64,000 nucleotides of DNA from Pyrodictiaceae archaeon (GTDB lineage Archaea > Thermoproteota > Thermoprotei_A > Sulfolobales > WANQ01), in contig WANQ01000011.1 in the NCBI GenBank assembly GCA_015521735.1, positions 1-64,000 of the forward strand. The letters run 5' to 3'. Made by a program: the position numbers and the translations under genes. Positions 36,667 through 44,745 of this stretch are shown in pieces (within the stretch, counting starts at the first letter, position 1; every line of letters begins with the position of its first letter). A model generated the notes under the pieces. It did no database searches. It was not told where the DNA came from and saw nothing but the letters and a program-made list of their open reading frames with translations.

Positions 36667-37005
36667 AGACTTATCAGGCTGAAAAAAACCTGCTTCGAGG
36701 CCTAATAACCGATGCTATTTTTATTTAAGATTTCTTTCTTACAACTAAATTCCTGGTACTTTTCGCAGAGTTTGACTGTAGGCTTACTGTTCTCCACCTT
36801 CTTCAACCCCCAGCAAAATTCTAATACGAAGGTCTCATACCTCCTAAAATACCGTTAATCGTTTCTCTAAAAGAGGCAGGTTATCTACACTATGGTTGTT
36901 CATCCGATTGAATCACCTAATTATATAGTAAGCTGAAGCAACATTGTATTTAAGTAAGTTGATAGGCTATGATATTATCACCGTTATATATCGTAAACTA
37001 ATTGA
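36667..37005. other. Intergenic region, about 340 bp
   Basis: No supported gene. A short T-rich stretch at 36716-36726 follows the NucS-like gene and may end transcription. A short minus-strand open frame (about 36703-36858) has protein-like composition but no good start. Confidence 0.4.
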
Positions 37006-37533
37006 TTATTTTGGCTTCATGGTTATAGAGTTATTGAATGGTTCGAGGACGTAGGTATATCAGGTGCTACACCACCTTGGGAGAGACCTGCATTTAAGCA
37101 ATTACTTGAAACCGTTAAACGTAGACCTAAACCAGTACTAATCTATGAGCTGTCGAGACTGGGCAGGACGTTCTACGAGACATTGAAGGCCCTACAAGAG
37201 CTAGAATCCCTAGGAGCACCAGTAATAGCTGTTAGCCCTAAGGAATCATTCCTACAGAACCTAGACCCACAGGTTAGAAAGTTAATAATAGCTATCTTCA
37301 CATGGGCAGCTGAGAGAGAAAGGGAGCTACTTAGACAGAGAACACGAGAAGGAATGCTAAGAGCAAAACTACAGGGCAAACACGTAGGAAGGCCTAGAAA
37401 GGAAATCGATTGGAGAAAATTCGACGAGTATAGAAGGAAGGGTCTAAGCCTAAGAGACATAGCACGACTACTAAACATATCATACTCAACACTACTAAGA
37501 AGACTAAAAGAAAGAAACAAAGCAATAAAGTAA
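37006..37533 (+). pseudogene. Serine recombinase, N-terminally truncated
   Basis: The frame from just after a TGA at 37003-37005 reads HGYRVIEWFEDVGISGATPP, ELSRLGRTFYET, RTREGMLRAKLQGKHVGRP and an HTH C-terminus (LSLRDIARLLNISYSTLLRR). These are serine resolvase/IS607-type motifs. The N-terminal segment with the catalytic Ser (Y-x-R-V-S) is absent and no start codon precedes the conserved part. It is therefore probably inactive; an ATG at 37183 could only make the C-terminal part. Confidence 0.7.
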
Positions 37534-37572
37534 ACGAAAAATTCCCGACGATATTCCTGGAGGAAAATAGCA

Positions 37573-37605
37573 CGGAATTTCTCGGAATTCCGAAAGGTTT
37601 ATATG
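37573..37605 (+). promoter_or_regulatory. Promoter and operator of the AbrB-like gene
   Basis: CGGAATT (37573-37579) and the perfect palindrome CGGAATTCCG (37583-37592) lie directly upstream of a TATA box TTTATATG (37598-37605), about 40 nt before ATG 37642. An autoregulatory site for an AbrB-type protein is a reasonable inference. Confidence 0.5.
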
Positions 37606-37641
37606 TACGGCTTTCCCAATACTAAGAACGGTGATAAGTAA

Positions 37642-38244
37642 ATGGTGGTTAGTCTAGGGAAAGAAGTTAGAGTACTTGAGAGACGTGGTGGTAGAGGTGA
37701 TATTTCATTCTATGTTAACGTGCCGAAAGACTACCACTTAATGCTTGGAAAACCGAGTAGTTATAGTATTCAATTAGTAGGTGATTTAATCCTATTATTA
37801 CCAGTACGCAGTATAGTAGTTGAAAGAGAACACGGCTACACACTACATAACCTCCAAGAAGAGTTTGAAGAGTATTTGGAGAAGATTAAACCTAAATCTA
37901 TTTCATGTGTTGAGGTCAATAAGTACCTCTTACGTAACAGGATAGTAAATGAGGGGATAACTGAAGCAATAGTCTTCTGCATAAACCATAAACACAAACA
38001 CAAAGCTCTAATAAAATACGGGAACAATGAAGCCGAAATAATAGAAAACGGCCTAAGCTGTGGTTACTCAGGTACATCTCCAGGAGCTACTGTACGGTTT
38101 ATAGCATATCTATCTCAACGTGTACGCGGAGATAGACAAGTAGAAGAAGTAGAGAAAATAGTAAAGGACCGAAAACTAAGAGCACTAAAAATAGAAGTTG
38201 ACACCTTAGAAAACAAGATTATTGTTATACCAGTTACCGAATAG
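37642..38244 (+). CDS. AbrB-like DNA-binding protein (200 aa)
   Basis: Residues 8-55 match an AbrB/SpoVT fold in outline (FYVNVPKDYHLMLGKPSSYSIQLVGDLILLLPV). Residues 60-200 form a second domain of alpha/beta character with Cys-containing segments and no recognised motif. The structured RNA B begins 21 bp after its stop, an arrangement also seen at 21682-22058. It may regulate or bind that RNA locus; this is inference. Confidence 0.5.
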   Translation: MVVSLGKEVRVLERRGGRGDISFYVNVPKDYHLMLGKPSSYSIQLVGDLILLLPVRSIVVEREHGYTLHNLQEEFEEYLEKIKPKSISCVEVNKYLLRNRIVNEGITEAIVFCINHKHKHKALIKYGNNEAEIIENGLSCGYSGTSPGATVRFIAYLSQRVRGDRQVEEVEKIVKDRKLRALKIEVDTLENKIIVIPVTE

Positions 38245-38265
38245 GATAACCAATTAATTACTATC

Positions 38266-38366
38266 GCGGGCCCGAGGGGATGATGAGGGGTTGGACAGCT
38301 TACCTCCATTTGGAGGAGTGAAGACTGCCGGGCTTCTGACCCTACCTCTAAGCCCCTCGGGCCCAA
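38266..38366 (+). ncRNA. Structured RNA B, sister of RNA A
   Basis: Perfect 12-bp terminal stem (38268-38279 with 38353-38364), with box C ATGATGA (38280-38286) directly after the 5' strand, and an internal hairpin CCTCCA/TGGAGG (about 38303-38316). CTGA occurs at 38336-38339 but is 13 nt from the 3' strand, unlike in RNA A. Terminal stem, box C and AT-rich flanks match RNA A. Confidence 0.6.
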
Positions 38367-38622
38367 TTACAGTATAGTTATAACACAAGCTATAAACTCT
38401 ACTATAAATATGTAGCAACAAAGAATAGAGCCCGATATACTCCTCTATGTAATATTACATTAAGAAGTATTAGCTACTATGTACTAATGCGTTGAAGAAT
38501 AGAGTATAAGCCAAGGTTTCTCCAGAAGTTCCTGAGAAGAATACTAGTAGCTTAAAGAGAACACGTGGAGAATATGAGTGCTTAGAGAAACAGAGGTACA
38601 GGTTATGGAAGCTATATGTATC
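38367..38622. other. Intergenic region after RNA B
   Basis: AT-rich, no ORF supported. Nothing further seen except ordinary promoter-like sequences. Confidence 0.4.
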
Positions 38623-39162
38623 TTAAGTATTGTCTATGCATTTAATTGTTTTCTTTCTTAGCTCTTCGTTGTTTTCTAGGAGTTCACTGATGTTTTCTTG
38701 CGCTTCCTTTTCGTTTAGGTGTGTTATAAACCAGCAAGGGTTCCTTGGGAACGCGCAATCATTGTAGAAGAAACAGTTCCTACAGTAATTAAAGAATTCT
38801 AGTACGTATAGTCTATGCATTATGCATAGCTTAGCTAGCTTCCACGGAAGCTTCCTCCTCCAAATCTCCTTCGCATCCCCTCTACTCCTAAGCTCAAGTA
38901 TCTCACGTATCACTGGAAAACCTGGTAAAGAGAGCTTAACAGGTAGTGGCTCGGATACTAGGTGCTCGGCTCCATCCCTGTATAACATCTTCTTCTTAAA
39001 CTGATAAGACATAACAGGTATACCACGTTTAAATACGCCTATCAGGAATTTAAAGCACACGTACCTCATTAACTGAGTAGCATATACTACTACTAAGATG
39101 TTGAGACCCGCTGAGCACTGCAATGCTTTGTGCTGGTTACTGGAGGCCCTCGGCCTCAGCAT
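38623..39162 (-). CDS. Cys-rich protein (179 aa), possible metal cluster
   Basis: ATG 39162 has GGAGGG 8 nt upstream, a good start. The N-terminal 45 residues include a hydrophobic stretch. The C-terminal half has Cys residues in the pattern C-x-x-C, C and C (NYCRNC, DCAF, PCWF) preceded by CIMH, suggesting a zinc or Fe-S site. It is not clearly Cas4 or a radical-SAM protein. Function unknown. Confidence 0.55.
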   Translation of the reverse strand: MLRPRASSNQHKALQCSAGLNILVVVYATQLMRYVCFKFLIGVFKRGIPVMSYQFKKKMLYRDGAEHLVSEPLPVKLSLPGFPVIREILELRSRGDAKEIWRRKLPWKLAKLCIMHRLYVLEFFNYCRNCFFYNDCAFPRNPCWFITHLNEKEAQENISELLENNEELRKKTIKCIDNT

Positions 39163-39446
39163 TTGTCAATCCCTCCTCTTACTCCAAAACTTTATGAAAA
39201 CTTTATTCAGTGTTTATGCAATATAAAATACATTATAAAAGAATAAAGCATTACTCATTGTATAATAGTTGTAGAGTTGTCAGGTATTCTTAGAATAAGA
39301 TTAAATGTTAGAAAAGAGTTTGGTTAGAAGAGTTCTTAAAACTTGATAGGAGCCTAAATGATTGCTCCAAGAAGGTTGCTTACATGTTAGGCCAACTATT
39401 ATTTTGGTTAAATAGTTGTTTAACTAATTGTCTATGAAGTAATGTA
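39163..39446. other. AT-rich region with inverted repeat (possible terminator or origin)
   Basis: No gene seen. CAACTATT (39393-39400) and AATAGTTG (39411-39418) form an 8-bp inverted repeat with a 10-bp loop at the end of the long minus-strand operon. It could be a terminator or part of an origin. Confidence 0.35.
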
Positions 39447-40097
39447 TTAGCCCTGTAGGTGTTTTAGGACTTGCCTTAGCTCGTGTTCTATGGCTTGGTC
39501 TAGCCTGATTATTAGTTCTGGTCCTCCGGTGGCTCCTCTTCTCACATATGATGCGTAGATTACTCCGTGTGCTATGAGCTCCTGTAGCTGTCTCGGGGTC
39601 TTCTCGGCTTCAAGCTCCGGGTTCTTTACCCTGCCTTTCAGCCTGTTGTATACCATGTCTTTGAGGTGCTGTGTTGCTTCTAGTGGGCTTAATGCTGGTA
39701 TCCTGATATAGCTGCTTCCTTCTCCTAGGGCCCTGTGTAGTAGTATTATTAGTAGTTGCTCCTCAGCTGGCTCCAGCTTCCTCCCAAGGCGCTCCTCGAT
39801 GTGCCTTAACGCTATTTCTACCTGTATCTTCCTCTTCCTCTCAGCGTGGTCTAAGGCCTCCTTTACCGCGTTCCTCCACTTCCTGTCGAGGACGTATACG
39901 TAGAGCTTAGCATATATCCTCCTAATCCTTACAACCCCTTTCTCTATCCAATACTTTAGGAACGAGTATATTAGCCTACTAGGGATCCCTGTAATAGCTG
40001 CTAACCTGCTAGCAGGTAGGCCTCGGTCAAAATAAGTCAGCACATACATTAGCGTCGAAGTATAGCGGCCCCACAACCTGACTATCAAGTCAACCAC
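39447..40097 (-). CDS. Winged-helix protein (216 aa)
   Basis: N-terminal winged helix (about 10-70, LPASRLAAITGIPSRLIYSF) followed by a charged, helical C-terminal domain with a basic linker (about 75-100). It is the last gene of the 39.4-43.8 kb minus-strand operon. No enzyme motif. Probably a DNA-binding regulator or replication/partition accessory. Confidence 0.6.
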   Translation of the reverse strand: MVDLIVRLWGRYTSTLMYVLTYFDRGLPASRLAAITGIPSRLIYSFLKYWIEKGVVRIRRIYAKLYVYVLDRKWRNAVKEALDHAERKRKIQVEIALRHIEERLGRKLEPAEEQLLIILLHRALGEGSSYIRIPALSPLEATQHLKDMVYNRLKGRVKNPELEAEKTPRQLQELIAHGVIYASYVRRGATGGPELIIRLDQAIEHELRQVLKHLQG

Positions 40098-40100
40098 CTA

Positions 40101-40313
40101 TTAGTCCATTACTAGCCATGCATGGCTGAATCTATTCTCTATTGTTTTCCTAGGCCCACGCTTCCCCAGATAGTCCTCGTACATCCTTACTATCGCTTCT
40201 AGTACATCGTAGACTTCATGTGGGTAGCGTAGAACGTATACTAGATCTACTATTTTTCTCGCAGCCTTATACTCTTCTTCATTGTGGATGTTGAGGCTGA
40301 AGGCCACGTACAA
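40101..40313 (-). CDS. Small helical protein (70 aa)
   Basis: Helical, charged protein (AARKIVDLVYVLRYPHEVYDVLEAIVRMYEDYL region). No known domain. It sits 3 bp from the next gene in the operon, and its spacing supports co-translation. Confidence 0.5.
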   Translation of the reverse strand: MYVAFSLNIHNEEEYKAARKIVDLVYVLRYPHEVYDVLEAIVRMYEDYLGKRGPRKTIENRFSHAWLVMD

Positions 40314-40320
40314 GGCTGGT

Positions 40321-40533
40321 TCACCCTGTCTTTACTTTGTATACTCTATTGTTTCGTTTTTCAACATATCCTAGTCTCTCTAGTGCTGTTAGTATCCTGC
40401 CAGCTACCTTCGTTGAGACTCCTATTTCCTCGGCTAGTTCTTTTACGTGTATCCATTTTCTATTTCTATTTCTTAGCCTACGAGCGAGTTTATGTAGATT
40501 AATTGTCACCTTAATGTAGTAGTTAGACAACAT
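40321..40533 (-). CDS. Small winged-helix protein (70 aa)
   Basis: Compact winged helix: HVKELAEEIGVSTKVAGRIL as helix-turn-helix and a beta hairpin GYVEKRNNRVYKVK. The whole protein is the domain, so it is likely a simple DNA-binding regulator in the operon. Confidence 0.6.
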   Translation of the reverse strand: MLSNYYIKVTINLHKLARRLRNRNRKWIHVKELAEEIGVSTKVAGRILTALERLGYVEKRNNRVYKVKTG

Positions 40534-40534
40534 A

Positions 40535-40777
40535 TCACCCGGTAACAGAGGCCTTCACGGGAGAAACAGTTACACTAATTGAATAACGGCTTGTATTCTT
40601 CGAGCGAGGCGAGACATAGAGCTTACAGGTCACGTGGAGAACCGTGAGACAGCGGTCAGGGTGAGTATACATTGATTTAGGGAACTCTAGCTTGGGTGAA
40701 TAGCACCAACAGTTACGGTACCATGGACAACGTTTCCTCAACGAAGGGTACAGGTCTACTAGGTATTGGTGTGTCAT
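40535..40777 (-). CDS. Small Cys-rich protein (80 aa)
   Basis: The ATG overlaps the stop codon of the upstream winged-helix gene (TAATG), which supports translation. Five Cys residues (about 17, 23, 25, 43 and 51) could bind zinc. No known domain. The C-terminal third is Ser/Thr-rich. Confidence 0.45.
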   Translation of the reverse strand: MTHQYLVDLYPSLRKRCPWYRNCWCYSPKLEFPKSMYTHPDRCLTVLHVTCKLYVSPRSKNTSRYSISVTVSPVKASVTG

Positions 40778-41037
40778 TAACGTAGTACCTCTTCGAGAAC
40801 GGTTTGTCTGAGTTGTTCTCTTAGTCTGGGGTCGAGGCCGGGTTTGATGGTGTAGATGTTGCGGTGGCTTCTGCTCCTAGCTACGGCTACTACGCCCTGC
40901 TTCTCCCAGTACCTCAGTATAGAATAGACTATGCTCAACCTGATCCGAGTAGAATATGCTATCTTCCTAGCAGTACACGGCCCATGCTCTAACAGGTACC
41001 TTAAAACCATACGAGTGTACGGGCTCCTAATCCTCAC
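40777..41037 (-). CDS. Small winged-helix protein (86 aa)
   Basis: Helix-turn-helix CTARKIAYSTRIRLSIVYSI with a wing (GVVAVARSRSHRNIYTI) and a charged C-terminal helix. It overlaps the end of the DpdA-like gene by 4 bp, indicating coupled translation. Confidence 0.6.
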   Translation of the reverse strand: MRIRSPYTRMVLRYLLEHGPCTARKIAYSTRIRLSIVYSILRYWEKQGVVAVARSRSHRNIYTIKPGLDPRLREQLRQTVLEEVLR

Positions 41038-42092
41038 GATAACACCTCGTAGATGTGTTTGAGGTAGAATAGAAAATACATTAACCGCTCCTCTGAGTTC
41101 TTACAGGACCACAGATGTGCTCCACGCGGAAAGGTCCAGGCAGTAGAATCCCATGAGCCAGGTACCAGGTGGTTTAAAGCCTTCTTAACACCTGAAAGGC
41201 CGGGGCCGAAGACGTGGACATGGGTATTAGGTCTGTCTAGCTCTCTTAGAGTTCTCCTGGCCAGCACTATGGTTTCGGCTATCATCTTAGCGTTCTTGGT
41301 GGTACATAGGTTGCCGAGGGCGATTCTCCTAAACCTGTCGAGGACTCCAAGACTAATTAACTGCTCAATGCTGTAGACTATGCTCTCAGGTGTTTCCCAG
41401 TAGCCCTGTGCTACGGGTAGCCATGGTATCTCCCTGTAATGGTCTATTACGTAGACTATGTTCTCTATAGTCCTATCAATGTTTGTGTACTCGTCAACCC
41501 AGAGAGCATGACTCTTCTTCCAGGTGGAAACATAGTCGTCGGGGTAGTCGGGGATGGTAACCATGTAGTTGAAGCCATAGCGTCTTGCCAGCCCTCTAAG
41601 TCTACTAATGGCTTCTAACAGTTTATCCCAGTACCTTCCATCGTAGTCGAATGATAGCTTATTGTAGGGCTTCTTCCAATACTTTTCTACGCCAACATCG
41701 AGGAGGACGTGTTCTACCCTAAGCCCTACACCACCTAGAACCTCAAGATACTTCTCCAGGCCGTCGAGGCCGTAGACGTTAACCAGTATCCAGGGCCAGG
41801 GGGCACCGTTGGGTGGGAAGGTGTAGAACCTTAGTCCACTCCTACGCAGTACTACTATAGCTTTTAAAAGAGATGAACCATAACCGTTATGGAACACTCT
41901 GATGACCGGGTGTTCCATAACTCTCCTAGACCAGCCAATAGACTTTGAGAGATGATAATAAACAATAGACGGTGCTAAACCTAGATCCTCGGCAAGCTGC
42001 CTAACACTAAGCACCTTATGTTTCCTTGCCTTAGTAGACGTCTTTGCCTTTTGTTCCTTAACCTTACCACGGGTCTTAGAAACTGTGGTCAC
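41034..42092 (-). CDS. DpdA/TGT-like DNA base transglycosylase
   Basis: A 352-aa protein. Residues 25-50 form a helix-turn-helix. Residues 75-325 follow the tRNA-guanine transglycosylase superfamily, as in phage DpdA: LLDVG (130-134), IPDYP (180-184), VAQG (227-230), IALGNLC (257-263), HVHVFG (291-296) and SWDSTAW (313-319). DpdA enzymes exchange guanine in DNA for 7-deazaguanine derivatives, protecting viral DNA from restriction. Asp315 in WDST matches the catalytic Asp position. No preQ0 synthesis genes are seen in the element, so host archaeosine precursors could supply the base. GTG start overlaps the previous stop (GTGA). RNA as substrate is not excluded. Confidence 0.65.
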   Translation of the reverse strand: MTTVSKTRGKVKEQKAKTSTKARKHKVLSVRQLAEDLGLAPSIVYYHLSKSIGWSRRVMEHPVIRVFHNGYGSSLLKAIVVLRRSGLRFYTFPPNGAPWPWILVNVYGLDGLEKYLEVLGGVGLRVEHVLLDVGVEKYWKKPYNKLSFDYDGRYWDKLLEAISRLRGLARRYGFNYMVTIPDYPDDYVSTWKKSHALWVDEYTNIDRTIENIVYVIDHYREIPWLPVAQGYWETPESIVYSIEQLISLGVLDRFRRIALGNLCTTKNAKMIAETIVLARRTLRELDRPNTHVHVFGPGLSGVKKALNHLVPGSWDSTAWTFPRGAHLWSCKNSEERLMYFLFYLKHIYEVLS

Positions 42093-42223
42093 AGGTCATC
42101 AACCTTTACTTCATAGTATTTTGATGGATAGATCCGTTTGATTCTTGGCTCATCTCTTTTCAATTGCTTCTGTTTTACCTGACGGTATCTACTGTAGCTT
42201 ATGATTATGGCCTCGCAGCTCAT
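42089..42223 (-). CDS. Small basic protein (44 aa)
   Basis: ATG at 42223 has AGGTGAT 7-11 nt upstream. The product is basic, with Lys/Arg-rich middle and a C-terminal YYEVKVDDL. Its TGA overlaps the GTG start of the DpdA-like gene, so the two are translationally coupled. No domain recognised. Confidence 0.55.
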   Translation of the reverse strand: MSCEAIIISYSRYRQVKQKQLKRDEPRIKRIYPSKYYEVKVDDL

Positions 42224-42229
42224 CAGCAA

Positions 42230-42535
42230 TCACCTAGAAGGCTGTGCTAGGAGTTGTAGTTCTTTTTCGAGAATCCTTAGCCTTCTGTATACGTCGTTGT
42301 AGGCTATTTTCAATGCTTTCTCGCGGTATACTCCATGTAACGCTCTTATGATCTTCTCCATAGCAGTGTTGCCCGGTATTAACTGTCCCTTCATGTACTT
42401 GGTGATAGCCGACTTGCTTATGCCTGCAGCGATAGCAGCATTCGTTGGCGTTCCATACTCTTCTACGAGCAATCTAACAATCCTTAACCTAGCCTCCCCT
42501 GAGAGAATGACAATCCACTCTCTCAACGCTTCCAC
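42230..42535 (-). CDS. HTH regulator (Xre/Cro-like, 101 aa)
   Basis: An HTH at about 26-60 (GTPTNAAIAAGISKSAITKYMKG) is followed by a helical tail with leucines that may dimerise. It overlaps the start region of the zinc-finger gene by 13 bp. It probably regulates the operon. Confidence 0.7.
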   Translation of the reverse strand: MEALREWIVILSGEARLRIVRLLVEEYGTPTNAAIAAGISKSAITKYMKGQLIPGNTAMEKIIRALHGVYREKALKIAYNDVYRRLRILEKELQLLAQPSR

Positions 42536-42819
42536 CTCCTAAGAGTCCCGTACTCTATTCTACGTACAATCAATCCACCATTGAACCTATGTAGCTCTAA
42601 GACGTGGTCGTAGATCCTATGCCGGCATAACGGGCATGTAAACGCGTAGACAACGCGTCTAGTACCGTCGACTAGTTCCTCGCGTTGCAGTTCTAGCTCC
42701 ATCAGCGATTCCTTACAGTACGGGCATACCACGTAGCCTTCCAGTGCTAGTGATAACAGGTTCCGTAGATGCTCTACTAGTTCATAGTATGCGCAATCAT
42801 CTACCATGTGCTTGTGCAA
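42523..42819 (-). CDS. Zinc-finger protein (98 aa)
   Basis: Two zinc-binding knuckles, CPYC near 37-40 and CPLC near 75-78 with H nearby (CRHRIYDH), in a small acidic-basic protein. Likely DNA- or RNA-binding. It is in series with the neighbouring operon genes. Confidence 0.65.
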   Translation of the reverse strand: MHKHMVDDCAYYELVEHLRNLLSLALEGYVVCPYCKESLMELELQREELVDGTRRVVYAFTCPLCRHRIYDHVLELHRFNGGLIVRRIEYGTLRRWKR

Positions 42820-42830
42820 GCTATCACCTC

Positions 42831-42992
42831 CTAGAATGAGGTATCCTCTTCTAGCTCGTCCTGGAGAAGCCGTCTAGGCCTGCGTAGGCTTAGGATCCTA
42901 GTGTTTGTCTCCTTTCCATTCCTCTTCTTATGGTACCTATTCAGTAGGTACCTCATTCTATCCTTTGTTAACGGTAGAACCTCTACGCTCAC
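42831..42992 (-). CDS. Small basic protein (53 aa)
   Basis: GTG at 42992 has GAGGTGATC about 6 nt upstream. The product is Arg/Lys-rich in the centre (RYHKKRNGKE and SLRRPRRLLQDE) with an acidic end. No family recognised. It sits in tight order between the zinc-finger and RHH genes. Confidence 0.5.
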   Translation of the reverse strand: MSVEVLPLTKDRMRYLLNRYHKKRNGKETNTRILSLRRPRRLLQDELEEDTSF

Positions 42993-43010
42993 AGAAAGAT
43001 CACCTCAAGG

Positions 43011-43406
43011 CTAGAATGGACCTACATGATCATGTACTACTCCTTTAAGCCACTCCAAGTCTTCCTCGATGGAGTTAACCCTCTCCTCAAGCTCCCTAAG
43101 CTGTTCTAGGAGCCTCCTAGCCTCCCCGTTATTGAATATGGCTAGGATTACGGCGACGCCGAGCCTTATCAGCTCACTACGACTAGTACCTAGCTGCTCA
43201 GCCAGCTTATCCAGTGCTGCTAGGACATAGTCTTCGATCTTGAATGAGACAATCCTCAGCCTACCAGGCCATTCATCCCCGTCATTAACGGGTATACTGG
43301 CGGTTACGGGAGCTCCTGTACCAGAGCCTCTACCGGGTTGTTTTACCCTGGCATCGACTAAGCGTACAGTAAGGCTTTTATCATGAGTAATCCTAATACT
43401 ATACAT
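43011..43406 (-). CDS. Ribbon-helix-helix protein with coiled coil (131 aa)
   Basis: ATG at 43406 has GGGGGGAGGA 5 nt upstream, so I prefer it to the longer frame. A disordered, Gly-rich segment precedes an RHH unit (about 60-95, VSFKIEDYVLAALDKLAEQL...LIRLGVAVIL) and a C-terminal coiled coil (LLEQLRELEERVNSIEEDLE). A DNA-binding dimeric repressor or partition protein is likely. Confidence 0.65.
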   Translation of the reverse strand: MYSIRITHDKSLTVRLVDARVKQPGRGSGTGAPVTASIPVNDGDEWPGRLRIVSFKIEDYVLAALDKLAEQLGTSRSELIRLGVAVILAIFNNGEARRLLEQLRELEERVNSIEEDLEWLKGVVHDHVGPF

Positions 43407-43466
43407 GACCGTCCTCCCCCCTTCCCCTTCCACGTTTTCTTAAATCCTAGAACATGATCATGAGAA

Positions 43467-43649
43467 TCAAGGCCCTGCACCACTGTTTTCGATAAGCCTA
43501 TCGTAGAGCCATAGCAACAAGTACTTGTTACGCTTAAGCAGTGGGTCACCGCTATTCTCAATGACTTTCTCAAGATCCTCAGCACTAGGATACTCCGACA
43601 AAATCCTCCTAACAACATCCAAAGCATCATTTATACTCAACTTTATCAA
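43467..43649 (-). CDS. Small helical protein (60 aa)
   Basis: TTG start with GGTGAT about 5 nt upstream. Two helices, acidic, no known domain. It is within the minus-strand operon and closely spaced with its neighbours. Confidence 0.5.
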   Translation of the reverse strand: MIKLSINDALDVVRRILSEYPSAEDLEKVIENSGDPLLKRNKYLLLWLYDRLIENSGAGP

Positions 43650-43671
43650 CCAATCACCTCAGCCTTAACTT

Positions 43672-43842
43672 TTATACAATGCCTTTCTTCAATTCTTCGA
43701 CTTTCTCTCTGATTATTGTTCTAAGAAACTCGCTTCTATCAGAATAGTTTAGTTTTCTCCATAGGATATCTATTTCTTTTAATAGTTTAGGAGGCAAACG
43801 AAGTAAGACGGGTTCAAGCTTTTCACGATAAGAATTTCTCAA
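43672..43842 (-). CDS. Small RHH (CopG-like) protein (56 aa)
   Basis: From TTG 43842 the frame reads a CopG-type RHH: LLRLPPKLLKEIDILWRKL and FLRTIIREKVEELKKG. It is the first gene of the minus-strand operon, so it may be its autorepressor. The upstream region (43843-43986) contains the divergent promoters, including TATA-like sequences. Confidence 0.6.
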   Translation of the reverse strand: MRNSYREKLEPVLLRLPPKLLKEIDILWRKLNYSDRSEFLRTIIREKVEELKKGIV

Positions 43843-43986
43843 AATCTATCACCGTGGATATCTGATGTCTAGTTTATAGATAGCTATATGTCAGATATAA
43901 AAGTATTCCTACTATTAGCTATATTACTTGCTATATAACGTACAACATGTATTAATTTGCTCAAACAAAAGATTTCAGCGGAGAAA

Positions 43987-44283
43987 ATGTTGCCTAGAAG
44001 AAAGATATTATTTGGCGAGGAAGCACGTATTCTTGTAGCCCTACTGGAATACGGTAAAAATGATATAACTAGCTTAGTAAGAATTACAGGTTTTAGTAGA
44101 CAAGCTGTAACAAATAATGTAAACTTACTTAAAGCCTATGGCCTGGTTGAAGACGAGTATGAGAGATACCCGCCTAACCGTAGATTTGTCTACCTTACTG
44201 AGAAAGGGAAAAAGATAGCAACTCTACTAAAACAGGTACTAGAAGAGATAGGCGAAGAACTACCTAAAGCCCAAACTCCCTAA
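43987..44283 (+). CDS. MarR-like winged-helix protein (98 aa)
   Basis: ATG at 43987 has GCGGAG 4 nt upstream, so I choose it over TTG 43957. Winged helix (DITSLVRITGFSRQAVTNNVNLL) and wing PPNRRFVYLTEKGKK, close to the family at 45795, 48401 and 54046 that carries a GPPARRL wing. It is divergent from the RHH gene and could control both operons. Confidence 0.65.
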   Translation: MLPRRKILFGEEARILVALLEYGKNDITSLVRITGFSRQAVTNNVNLLKAYGLVEDEYERYPPNRRFVYLTEKGKKIATLLKQVLEEIGEELPKAQTP

Positions 44284-44425
44284 CAATATCATCAAACGTC
44301 ATCTCCTGTACTCTACTTCTAATTCTCAACACTCTTTGATAGGCCTCCTCCTTATCCCTAGAATCCAGTATCTCCTTCAAAATAAAATCCAGTAAAGCCA
44401 ACAACTGAGACCTAGAACAACTCAT
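44264..44425 (-). CDS. Small helical protein (53 aa)
   Basis: ATG at 44425 with GGGGAG 4 nt upstream. The product is acidic and helical (LLALLDFILKEILDSRDKEEAYQRV). It overlaps the 3' end of the convergent winged-helix gene by 20 bp. No domain recognised. Confidence 0.55.
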   Translation of the reverse strand: MSCSRSQLLALLDFILKEILDSRDKEEAYQRVLRIRSRVQEMTFDDIVREFGL

Positions 44426-44562
44426 AATCTCCCCGATTACTAGTCCAAGTTTAAAACAGGTTTTATTGAGAGCTAGGTGAAAAGTGTTCATTCTGCAGGG
44501 ACTTAAGAAGACCTTTGGCTGGCTCAGACAAGGGTTTACAAAGACCATGCTATTACCCTAGC

Positions 44563-44745
44563 ACCATTACTTGTATTCTTCTCCACTCCTCTCTTCTACC
44601 CTGAACTCCCTATTATAGACGTAGTGGTAGTAGTACTAGTAGTAGTGGTAGTAGAAGTTCTACTACTACCACTCTCTATAGAGAAGGATGGGTTCTTGAT
44701 CTCGGAGAAACAGTTAGGGCATGTAATACGCATTCCCGGTCCCGT
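44563..44745 (-). pseudogene. Truncated copy of the zinc-ribbon gene
   Basis: 44621-44728 is near-identical (three substitutions, no indel) to 13379-13486 of the zinc-ribbon gene, including the unusual Thr-codon tract. Flanking bases at 44563-44620 and 44729-44745 resemble that gene's 3' and 5' parts with deletions. The zinc-binding N-terminus is lost and no intact frame remains. It implies a duplication inside the element. Confidence 0.75.

Noticed and set aside
36703..36858. Short minus-strand ORF
   Set aside because: Protein-like composition but no good start and no known motif; too weak to call.
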